Shown here: positions 55,598 through 64,000 of the stretch, piece after piece
Layout of the letters: each line of letters starts with the position of its first letter
How positions within the stretch are numbered: the first letter of the stretch is position 1
Source of the DNA: Megascapheus bottae
Taxonomy: Eukaryota; Chordata; Mammalia; Rodentia; Geomyidae
DNA: 64,000 bases
Assembly (NCBI GenBank): GCA_024803745.1
Contig: JANJXV010000043.1
Span: 8,736,018 to 8,800,017, forward strand
Reading direction: 5' to 3'
Notes under the pieces: model-generated
The model's database searches: none
Seen by the model: only the letters and a program-made list of their open reading frames with translations
What the model was told of the DNA's origin: nothing
Made by a program: the position numbers and the translations under genes

Positions 55598-56534
55598 ATG
55601 AGACAAAGGGGAATCACCATTCCTCCTCCTGGGCCTCTCAGATGACCCTCAACTCCAGCCCCTGCTCTTTGGGCTCTTCCTGTCCATGTACCTGATCACC
55701 ATACTCAGAAATCTGCTCATTATCCTGGCAGTCACCTCTGACCCCCACCTCCACACGCCCATGTACTTCTGCCTCTCCAACCTGTCCTTTGTAGACATCT
55801 GCTTCACGTCCACCACAGTCCCCAAGATGCTGGTGGACATCCAGACCCAGAGGAAAGACATCTCCTACCCAGAGTGCCTCACTCAGGTGTATTTTTTCAT
55901 GATTTTTGGTGGAATGGATAATTTCCTATTGACCGTGATGGCCTATGACCGCTTTGTGACCATCTGTCACCCACTGAACTACCCAGTTATCATGAACCCT
56001 CACTTCTGTGGCATCCTGGTCCTCATGTGTTGGCTTCTCGTTTTCTGCATCTCACTAATCCACGTTGTACTGATGAGGAAATTAACCTTCTCCCCAAGAA
56101 CCACCATTCCCCATTTCTTCAGTGAACTAGTTCAGGTTCTCCAGGTGGCCAGCTCTGACACCCTCCTCAATGACATCTGGATGTACCTGGATTTTGTGCT
56201 CTTCAGTGTGCTTCCTGCCTTAGGAATGTTCTTCTCTTACCATCAGATCCTATCCTCTTTAATGAAGATGTCCAACACAGCTACCAAGCACAAAGCCTTC
56301 TCCACCTGTGGCTCTCACCTCTGCGTGGTCTCCTTGTTCTACGGGACAGGACTTGGGGTGTACCTCAGCTCTGCAGTGTCCTCCTCTGCCCACAGAAGCA
56401 AGGTGGCCTCCATGATGTACACAGTGGTCACTCCCATGCTGAACCCCATCATCTACAGCCTGAGGAACCAGGACATGAAGGGGGCCCTGGGGAGACTGCC
56501 AGGCAGAGTGGTCTCCTGTCTTGATGGATTGTGA
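55598..56534 (+). pseudogene. olfactory receptor pseudogene, family 7-like (unit D)
   Basis: The OR frame is homologous to units A-C from TM1 to the C-terminus. The ancestral start ATG (55598) is followed by an 11-bp deletion that removes the glycosylation-site region and shifts the frame to a stop within about 16 codons. The long frame resumes only at an internal Met (55686) inside TM1. It also has Arg for the near-invariant Gly41 (ILRNLLI), Ser for Cys179 (HFFSELVQ, loss of the loop disulfide) and TICHPL for AICHPL. TM3, TM6 and TM7 motifs ([28 protein letters not shown]) persist, so inactivation is recent. A 282-residue product from 55686 would lack the N-terminus and half of TM1 and is unlikely to work. 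Confidence 0.92.
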
Positions 56535-56929
56535 AGCACAGAACAAAGTAGTCCATTGGAAGTGGGAAGACAAATTGGCTGAATATCAGATCAGTGATAC
56601 TTTTCCTTCATTATAGGATTCAGTGTATATGTATGTATAGACTCTTCCATCTAGAAAAGATGTACTTATTCACGTGTACCATCAAAGTCCCTATGGCTTT
56701 GTCTGTCGATGTTTGGACATCTGTCTTTCAAGGAAATTTACTTGCTATCCATCAGAAGAACAACTTCTGTTTTCAGTGTGGATTTTTCTTAATATTCCCA
56801 TTTGGGTTGCTGTGGCACAATTTTCCTGGGCATTTCCAATTGAACATAGAAAGCACTTATCACAATCCAAGTTTACACAGTATCCCTGTAAGTTATCCTC
56901 TTCTATATTAATTATTCCTCCTCAGACAC

Positions 56930-56985
56930 AAAACTTCTTCTTCTTCTCCCCCTTCTCATCCTCCTCCTCTTCCGCCTCCTCCTCG
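56930..56985. repeat. TTC/CTC-rich tract
   Basis: Short form like unit C, joining GAAGAATCC directly. Confidence 0.9.
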
Positions 56986-57067
56986 AAGAATCCAAATAAA
57001 ATCCCAACACTTTCAGAACAGCAGTTATGGCCTTACGTGTGACATTTTGTTTTAAGATTGAGGGCAA

Positions 57068-58150
57068 AACTAAAAAAATTGAGTCACTCCAAAACTAATC
57101 TCCAAAGTAACAACCATCCATTAAAAAATGGGCCAAAGACTTAAAGAGAGTCTTCTCTGAAGAAGAAACAAAAATGGCCTATAGACACATGAAGAAATGC
57201 TCAATATCTCTGGTCATAAAAGAAATGCAAATCAAAACAACTCTAAGATTCCACCTCACTCCAGTTAGAATGGCCAGGATCCGAAAAACGAACAACAACA
57301 GATGCTGGAGAAGATGTGGCCAGGAGGGATCACTACTACACTGTTGGTGGGAGTGCAAACTCGTTCAACCACTATGGAAAACAGTATGGCAATGCCTCAA
57401 TACGCTAAACATAGAGCTCCCCTATGACCCAGCAATTCCACTACTTGGCATTTACCCAACCGTCCAGAACCTAGGGCATACTAAATCCACTAGCACAACA
57501 ATGTTCATTGCAGCATTATTCACCATAGCAAAAATAGGGAACCAACCTAGATGTCCCTCAGTTGATGAGTGGATCAACAAGTTGTGGTATTTGTACACAG
57601 TGGAATTCTATGCTGCTGTCAGAAAAAATGACATCTCCCAATTTGTTAGGAAATGGAAAGTCTTAGAAAAAATCATATTAAGTGAAGTAAGCCAGACTCA
57701 AAGGAACACAGGCTGAATGGTTTCCCTCATTTGTCATAATCAGTAGAAACCTTGGGCTCTACTAGCAGAGATCTGCAATAGAGCAAAACCTTGATACATA
57801 AGGCAATATAGTATGAAGCTAATTGAAAAGACCTCCAGGATATTGAAACAAAAGCCATATAACGAATGATTGTTGTCCTTAATGTACTATGTTATCTCAT
57901 CTCTTTTGCTGTCCCTTCGATATCTCATATTGTTACAGTATCTCACTTTGCTATCTGATATATTGGATTTGTTTGTATTTGGTTATTTGAAATTGGATAG
58001 GGAAGGGGGGAAAACCAAGACGGGAGGGTGGATGTGTGGGTAATGGGGACCAAGACATGTGAAAGGGTATCAATATATGTGAATTAATGCACCTTCTATC
58101 TGGCAAATATCATGTTACCCTTTTATTAATTACAATAAAAAATATAAGAA
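57068..58150 (+). mobile_element. 5'-truncated L1 private to unit D
   Basis: 1.08 kb of L1 from late ORF2 to the 3' end. The frame 57174-57716 encodes the ORF2 C-terminus, including [18 protein letters not shown], and ends early at a TGA after RNTG. AAGATTGAGGGCAA at 57054-57067 and 58151-58164 is the target-site duplication. Unit C has the empty site near 50218-50236. Confidence 0.95.
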
Positions 58151-58437
58151 AAGATTGAGGGCAATTCTTTTTCTCTTTACTAATTTCTCTTTCCCACTCA
58201 GATATGAATGTGTTTCCATGAAAGTTATACTAAGTGACATCCTCAGACAACAGTATGAGTCTGAGGATGCCTGTTTCTTCTCATACTCACCAGAATTGTT
58301 GTTGTAGATTTTCTTCACGATTGACATAATACAGAATCACAGTGTTTTATTGATTTGCATGTCCTATGTAGTGAAAAGGTTGAATATTTATCTGTGGATT
58401 TCTTTATGGCCATTTTTACCTCTCTTAAAGATTGTCT

Positions 58438-58630
58438 TGGCTGGGACCAGTGGTTCACATCTATAATCCTAGCTACTCAGGAGCTTGAAATTTGAGGATC
58501 ACAATGGAAAACCAGCTAGAAATCCAGAAATCGTGCTGTGACACAGCGGGTAGAGCAGTAGCCTTGAGCTGAACAGCTCAAAAACAGCAACCAGGCCCAG
58601 AGATCAAGCCCCATTACCAAACCAAAAATA
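58438..58630 (+). repeat. composite SINE, internally deleted
   Basis: Same insertion as B and C, with the linker between arms missing (GAAAACCAGCTAGAAATCC). Confidence 0.8.
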
Positions 58631-59066
58631 TACATGACTAAATAAATAAATCAACATTATTTTATCCATCTTTTTCCTCATTGTGAAGTCAACTTACTTG
58701 TGGACCCTTAATATTAAGTGCTGAGTATCTGAGAGGCTTTCCTTCTATCTCCTGGGACTGGGGCTCTTTATAAGTGAATAACCCACACACTTCTCTCATT
58801 CTCATCAGCCTTTCCTGTGCTCTGAATAAAGATTTGATTTATGAAATCCCTTTTGTCATCTTTTTCCTCATATTTAATGAAATACTACAGAACTTTCCAG
58901 AAAGTACTAGTCTTGGCTATATCTCCGGTTACATTCTATGTGGTTTCCTGTTGTAATTTCAGCTTCAGGTCTAACAGGCTGAGATGTGAGGATGGCGCCT
59001 CCAAGCCAGAATGTGCAGGAAAGTCTGTGACACTCTTATCTCTACCCATAAAACTGCTGGAAGTAA

Positions 59067-59255
59067 ACTTGGCAACCTGTGCTCACACCTGAATCCTGGC
59101 TACTCGGGAGCCAGACATCTGAGGATCACAGATCAAACCCAGCCTGGACATGAAAACCATCAGACTCTTACCTCCAATTAACCACCAGAAAACTGAAAGT
59201 GGTGCTGTGGCTCAAACAGATACCACCCAGGCCTAGAGTTCAATGCCCACAACAG

Positions 59256-59310
<55 letters not shown>

Positions 59311-59370
59311 GACAGAGAGAGACAGAGACAGAGAGACAGAGACAGACAGAGAGACAGAGACAGACAGGTG
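59067..59370 (+). repeat. composite SINE with (GACA)n(GA)n tail
   Basis: The SINE to about 59255 is followed by GA, then a GACA array (59275-59310), then mixed GA/GACA to about 59367. Confidence 0.88.
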
Positions 59371-59599
59371 ATCTCTCTCTAGTAAGGAAACAGCAAACAA
59401 TGTACTGAATGGAGAAACCTGGACGGTTCTAAGATCTAGATTACATTGGAGCCTGCATTCGCCCTGTCACTCAGCACTGTGTCCCAGCAGAGTAATCCAT
59501 CAAGAGAATGAAAAAGTGCATCCAAATTGATAAAACAAATCCCAGAATGTCACTATGCATACAACATGTGACCTCTACTAAAGCAACTCCAAAAATCAA

Positions 59600-59821
59600 T
59601 TCTGGTGCCAGTGGCTCAAGCCTGAACCCCCAGATGCTCCACAGGCTGAGATCTGAGGATGGAAGCTCACAGTATTCCTGAGCAGGAAGTCCTCCAGGCC
59701 CTTATTTCCACTTACATAAGAATAAGACAGAAGTGGAGTTGTGGCACAACTGATAGAGCACCAACCTTGAGCACAAAAGGTTAGGGAGAATCCTTCAACC
59801 CAGAACTCCAGGCCTAGAACC

Positions 59822-59872
<51 letters not shown>
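59600..59872 (+). repeat. old composite SINE with (CA)n tail
   Basis: The counterpart of 42515-42798 and 51700-52012; CA tract 59823-59872. Confidence 0.82.
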
Positions 59873-59874
<2 letters not shown>

Positions 59875-59943
59875 TCCATCTTTCAATAGGATCAGGAGGT
59901 GATCATATATTCCTGCTTTTATTTAGGGGGTTTCATTTCTTTC

Positions 59944-60240
59944 GTGTGTGTGTGTGTGTGTGTGTGTCTGTGTGTGTGTGTGTCTGTGTGTGTGTGTGTC
60001 TGTGTCTGTGTCTGTGTTGCTCTTGGAGCTTGAACTCAGAACCTGAGCATTGTCCATGACTCTTTTTGCTCAAGGATTCTGCTCTTCTGCTTGAGCCACA
60101 GCTCCATTCTGCCTTTTTAGTGGTCATTGAAGAGAAGACTCTACAGACTTTTCTGCCCCACTGGCTTCTAACTCTAAATCCTCACATCTCAGCCTCCTAA
60201 GTATTTCAAATTACAGTCCTGAGCCAGCAGCACCTAGCTG
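59944..60240 (-). repeat. GT/CTGT tract plus antisense composite SINE
   Basis: An interrupted GT tract (59944-60016), then CTTGGAGCTTGAACTCAGAA and antisense arms. Confidence 0.85.
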
Positions 60241-60279
60241 AGATTGTTTTCTTTTTCCTTTTTCTCTTTCTTTAGTTTT

Positions 60280-60510
60280 TTTTTTGGTTCATTCTTGGAC
60301 TTGAACTCTGAGCGTGGGTGCTGTTCCTGAGATCTTCAGCTCACCGCTACCACCCTACTCCTTGATGCATAGACCCACATCTGGGTTTCTGGTGGTTAAT
60401 TGGAGATAAGAGTCTCACAGACTTTAGTGCCTGGGCTGGTTTTGAACCAAAATCCTCAGATCTTAGCCTCCTGAGTAGCTAGAATGACAGGAGTAAGCCA
60501 CCATGCCCGG
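60280..60510 (-). repeat. composite SINE, antisense, end of unit D
   Basis: CTTGGACTTGAACTCTGAGC through TCCTGAGTAGCTAGAATGAC to GCCACCATGCCCGG. Confidence 0.85.
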
Positions 60511-61607
60511 TGGTGTTTTCTAAGCTGACTTCATAGAAATCCAGCAATTGGGCCAAGGGGAGCAATAACAGAAGGTAAGGAAGTTGGGCTCATATGAGAG
60601 AAATGAAGATCAGAAAATACAAATGTCCTGTTAACCAGGGAGGATACACTCATTAAATAATAATAATTAAATGATCATGCATTTATTTAATCCACTGAAC
60701 AGTGCTCTCAGCTATTCTCATAATATTCTGTGTGGATATTAAGGGTAACATATATGAGGTAACAAATATAATTTTATAGGTTGCTGAGTGTCTCAGTGTG
60801 CTGATGTCCAAATAAAACGTGGGATTTTTATCTATAGTTTCAAAGCATAAGAAACTTTAACGAAAAAAATTTAAAAATTTTTTCCTATATAGATCAAGTG
60901 ATCTATTACATGTCCAAAGATTCTTCAAGGCAGAAGCCAAATAGATATGGCTCCAGAGATTTAGCCCCTGTTGAAATAAATAGATCCTTTAAGGATTCCT
61001 TTATTTAATCAAAACAAAAGAAAAAAACAAAAATAATATGTTCCCCATGGAATAAATTAATTCCTCTCACCCTGTAACAGCCCACAATGATGCAAGAAAT
61101 TAACCTAAAAATTTATCCATAATGTCATCTTCACTTTAACTCATGGGAACAAAATGGTTTGGAGACAGGAAAGACATTTCATTTCATAAAGACAATTATT
61201 TCATGAAAGGCAATTCATTTCATGAGGACATCTTAGTACATTCATCGATTGAGTTGCAAGAAACTGCACAAGCTTCTGACTCCCTTCTCTGAATCCAGTC
61301 TCCATGAAAACCCCAGTCGACAAACTTCTAAGGAGGAGTTTGGGAGATAAGAAATCTTCAGTGATAACCAAATAGAGAGCCATGATAGCCTGGTAAAGAC
61401 AGGGGAAATGTAAATTTATGACCAGCGAGGGAAAAGAAGACAAAAAGAAAATGGGGTGAGTAGCAGGCAATCCTCTGGAATAGTGAGGATGGGAAGGGCC
61501 AGAAGGGAGCTCACATCTGCAGGTGAGGTCCCAGAACTCTAAGGCACTTGGAGTTCAGGCTTTGTGAACTATGATTTCCTTCATTTCTGTCACTTGCTGC
61601 AACCTAG

Positions 61608-61745
61608 AGCGCCTTTCCGATGAAGTTCCTTTCTGGAAGGTCTCTTGCTTTTCTTCACTCTTTCCCAATAATCAGCATTATCTGTCAGCTTTGCTACATC
61701 GATTATGTATTTATTAATCCCCCGCTAAAGCTCCATTGTGCACCA
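61608..61745 (+). other. candidate 5' leader exon, unit E
   Basis: Acceptor-like CTTGCTGCAACCTAG is present. The donor reads CAA|GTATTG, with the last exonic G changed to A, which would weaken it. Confidence 0.25.
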
Positions 61746-61774
61746 AGTATTGTCTTTTGGCTTCCAGGCCAGGG

Positions 61775-62105
61775 ACTTGTGTGTCTGTGTGTCTGTGTGT
61801 CTGTGCATCTCTGTGTCTATGTGTGTCTATGTCTGGGTGTGTGTCTGTGTCTGTCTGTCTGTGTGTATATGTGTGTCTCTAGGCCTGGCCCTTCAACTCT
61901 AACACTGGCACTCTTCCTCAGCTCCTTTTGCTCTAGGCTACCACTCTACTATTTGAGCTGCAGCTCCACGTCCAGTTTCTTCTGTCATTTTTTGGAAATA
62001 AGGCTCTCAGGGCTTTCCTGCCCAGGCTGGCTTTGAACTTCCATTGTCAGACCTCAGACTCCTGAGCAATGATGGTTACATGGATGAACGACCAGTGCTG
62101 GCACA
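61775..62105 (-). repeat. CTGT/GT-rich tract plus antisense composite SINE
   Basis: An imperfect TGTGTCTG tract (61778-61878), then CTAGGCTACCACTCTACTAT and antisense arms. Confidence 0.82.
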
Positions 62106-62197
62106 TTTGACCAAAAATGTATGGTATGTTTCCCAGTAGTGTCCATAACAAAATCTAGCCAACAACAAATTATTAGTAAGGAAGAATTCCCCTTCGT

Positions 62198-62258
62198 GGG
62201 TGTGTGTGTGTGTGTCTGTGTCTGTGTATGTCTGTATGTACCGTCTGTGTATGTCTGT
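62198..62258. repeat. GT/CTGTATGT tract
   Basis: A GT-rich tract directly upstream of the L1 insertion. The roughly 0.9 kb that follow this tract in unit C are missing. Confidence 0.85.
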
Positions 62259-62269
62259 ATGTACTAAGC

Positions 62270-62816
62270 CCAGCTGTCAGAAAAAACGACATCGCCCCAT
62301 ATGTAAGGAAATGGAAAGACTTAGAAAAAAATCATATTAAGTGAATTAAGCCAGACTCAAAGGAACATAGGCTCAATGGTTTCCCTCATTTGTTATACTC
62401 AGTAGAAACCTTGGCCTCTCTAGCAGAGATTTGCAATAGAGCAAAACCTAGATACATAAGGCAATACACTATGATGCTAAATGAAAGGACCTCCAGGATA
62501 TAGAAACAAAAGCCATATAACGAGTGATTGTTGTCCTTAATGTACTATGTTATCTCTCATCTCTTTTGCTGTCCCTTAGTAATCTCATATTGTTACACTA
62601 TTTCACTTTGTTATCTGATATATTGGATAAATGCGAACTTGGTTATTTTAAATTGGATAGGGAAGGGGGGGAAACAAGATAAGGGGTGGGAGTGGGGGGA
62701 AGGGAAATGGGGACCAAGATATTAGAAAGGGTGTCAATGTATGTGAAATAATGCACCTTCTATCTGGTGAATATAATGTAACCCTTCTATTAATTACAAT
62801 AAAAAATATGAAAAAA
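62270..62816 (+). mobile_element. 5'-truncated L1 private to unit E
   Basis: 0.55 kb of L1: the ORF2 C-terminal end (GCTGTCAGAAAAAACGACAT), 3' UTR and tail. Flanked by ATGTACTAAGC (62259-62269) and ATGTGCTAAGC (62817-62827), a target-site duplication with one mismatch. Confidence 0.88.
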
Positions 62817-62880
62817 ATGTGCTAAGCTCATTACATGTTATTTAATGATGCTGTGTTCCTTTCTCCTCATTTCTGTGCAG

Positions 62881-62997
62881 CTGGTAGTCTCTTGTTTACC
62901 CTCTCTCATATTTTGGAAGAAATCACCTAGAAGGAATTCTCTGTCGGGAGGCATCCACAGCCATGTTGACCAGCCATGCTGTATTCCATCCACACAG
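62881..62997 (+). other. candidate 5' leader exon with clear splice signals, unit E
   Basis: Acceptor-like TCCTCATTTCTGTGCAG and donor-like CACAG|GTAACA bracket 117 bp, as in unit B. Confidence 0.35.
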
Positions 62998-63504
62998 GTA
63001 ACAGATGTGTCGTGTTGAGAACAGCTCAGCCCACGAATGCTGCCTGGCCTCAAGAAAATGTTGCTGAATGACCTCCGGAAACTCTACAACTGAGATCTTC
63101 CCCACAAATCCTCCCATTCCTGAGATAGATGCTTGCTCCATGGACTGCACACAACGGGAGAACAACTCGATCCTATTACAGAGTGAACATTCCCTCCACC
63201 AGGAAAATAGGTAAAAGAATTAATTGTACCTGAGGGTTGAAATCGCTTCCTGAGATGTGAAGGCAGTAGAAAAGGTGGATAGAGAAATGGAGAGAGGAAT
63301 GTTGGGCAAAATCATTCGTAATATTCAGTGTATAAATGTGAAGCTGAAACTGGGTGAACTGAGGGAGGGGTTGGACTGGGAGGAGTTGTGGAGACCATGG
63401 AAGGAGTGACATTGATGAAATGGTCTTGTACTCACAAACTGATCATTGAATTATAGCCCCGTGGTACAACTACGTAAGAATAAGTTTTAGAAAAATACAT
63501 TTCA

Positions 63505-63692
63505 TAGGGACTGCAGCAAGGCCAAGGGTTAGAGTGCTTGCCTGGCATGCACGAAGATCCGAGTTTGATTCCTCAGTACCACATACATAGAAAAGGCCAG
63601 AAGTGATTCTGTGAATCACTTAATAGTGCTCTGACTTTGACAATGCCCAAATGCAGTGCCCAGGCCTTGAGTTCAAGCCTCAGGACTAGCAA
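63505..63692 (+). repeat. IDL-Geo SINE (shared insertion)
   Basis: The same insertion as in B (38838) and C (48336): AGAGTGCTTGCCTGGCATGC and CCTTGAGTTCAAGCCTCAGG. Confidence 0.88.
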
Positions 63693-63713
63693 AACACAAA
63701 AACTCACAGTCAG

Positions 63714-63910
63714 GGTCCGGGAGTTTGGCCTAGAGGTAGAGTGCTTGTCTAGCATGCACAAATATCCAGGTTCGATTCCTTGGTACCACATACATAGAAA
63801 AAACCTGGAAGTGGTGCTGAGGCTCAAGTGGAAGACCTCTAGCCTTGAGAAAGTCCAAAGACAGTGCTCAGGCCCAAGCCCGAGCCCACTGGAAAAAATT
63901 TAAAAAATAA
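63714..63910 (+). repeat. IDL-Geo SINE private to unit E
   Basis: A complete ID-like arm (GAGTTTGGCCTAGAGGTAGA) and Geo arm, A-rich tail. AACTCACAGTCAG at 63701-63713 and 63911-63923 is the target-site duplication. B and C lack it, so the insertion postdates the duplication. Confidence 0.92.
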
Positions 63911-64000
63911 AACTCACAGTCAGTGAACAGAAAACACAGGAGATATTTACCCACATATTACAATATGAAAGTGAGTGGAGCCAATCTTGGCTGTGCAGGT

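Larger units (their letters stand above)
52661..60540 (+). repeat. tandem unit D (7.9 kb, OR pseudogene, private L1)
   Basis: Same layout as C but lacking the LDHA copy, the first GT-SINE block and the IDL-Geo. It carries an L1 insertion at 57068-58150. The stretches 52661-53700, 54216-54510, 55082-55590 and 58165-58435 hold unit-specific non-coding DNA without another gene. Confidence 0.85.
60541..64000 (+). repeat. tandem unit E (cut by window end)
   Basis: It starts at CAATTGGGCCAAGGGGAGCA and follows the unit layout up to TGAAAGTGAGTGGAGCCAATC at the window edge, matching 39071-39105 in B and 48578-48611 in C. The OR of this unit would begin just outside. 60541-61600 and 63000-63500 are unit-specific non-coding DNA. 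Confidence 0.85.

Noticed and set aside
1..64000. CRISPR arrays, bacterial-type operons, endogenous retroviral LTRs or gag-pol-env
   Set aside because: No evenly spaced repeats with unique spacers, no LTR pair or retroviral protease/integrase wording were found; all reverse-transcriptase sequence is L1 type.

Overview
This is a mammalian, almost certainly rodent, nuclear window. It is dominated by LINE-1 (L1) copies and dimeric SINEs and carries a small tandem cluster of family-7-type olfactory receptor (OR) genes. The SINEs narrow the organism down. One family has an ID/tRNA-Ala-like left arm joined to a second tRNA-like right arm, which fits my memory of the IDL-Geo SINE described from Geomyoidea (kangaroo rats, pocket mice, pocket gophers). 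That taxonomic placement is an inference; no database was searched.

Left third (1-20,090): nested L1 insertions. A 7.2-kb full-length L1 (1292-8514, flanked by an 18-bp target-site duplication) sits in the tail of an older L1 3' end, which itself interrupts an antisense L1 of another subfamily. An antisense L1 and a 5'-UTR-bearing L1 then abut head to head (8990-13053). The latter stops abruptly at a short antisense OR remnant (13072-13250). Composite SINEs, a SINE/L1 chimera, an old L1 interrupted by two SINEs, and two IDL-Geo copies follow.

Right two thirds (20,090-64,000): five tandem copies of one duplicated unit, called A to E here. A starts at about 20090, B at 34566, C at 43436, D at 52661 and E at 60541 (cut by the window end). 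A complete unit holds, in order: a conserved non-coding leader with blocks bounded by splice-like signals, antisense SINEs with GT tracts, usually an IDL-Geo SINE, the single-exon OR coding region, a CTC-rich tract, then a run of composite SINEs with GA, CA and GT tracts. A, B and C have intact 315-codon ORs (24189-25136, 39218-40165, 48736-49683). D is a pseudogene (an 11-bp deletion after the start codon, loss of a disulfide cysteine). E is cut off about 110-125 bp before the expected OR start codon. The distal third of unit A is missing and L1 copies occupy its place (26178-34555). Unit C alone carries an LDHA processed pseudogene (43780-45388). Units D and E each carry a private 5'-truncated L1.

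Functionally, the only probably active genes are the three intact ORs (seven-transmembrane G-protein-coupled odorant receptors). Everything else is retrotransposon, pseudogene, simple repeat or unassigned non-coding DNA. I found no CRISPR array, operon, tRNA/rRNA gene, LTR retrovirus or other novel enzymatic system. The most interesting content is evolutionary: mosaic OR units, strong conservation of the OR exon relative to its flanks, and SINE/L1 modularity.
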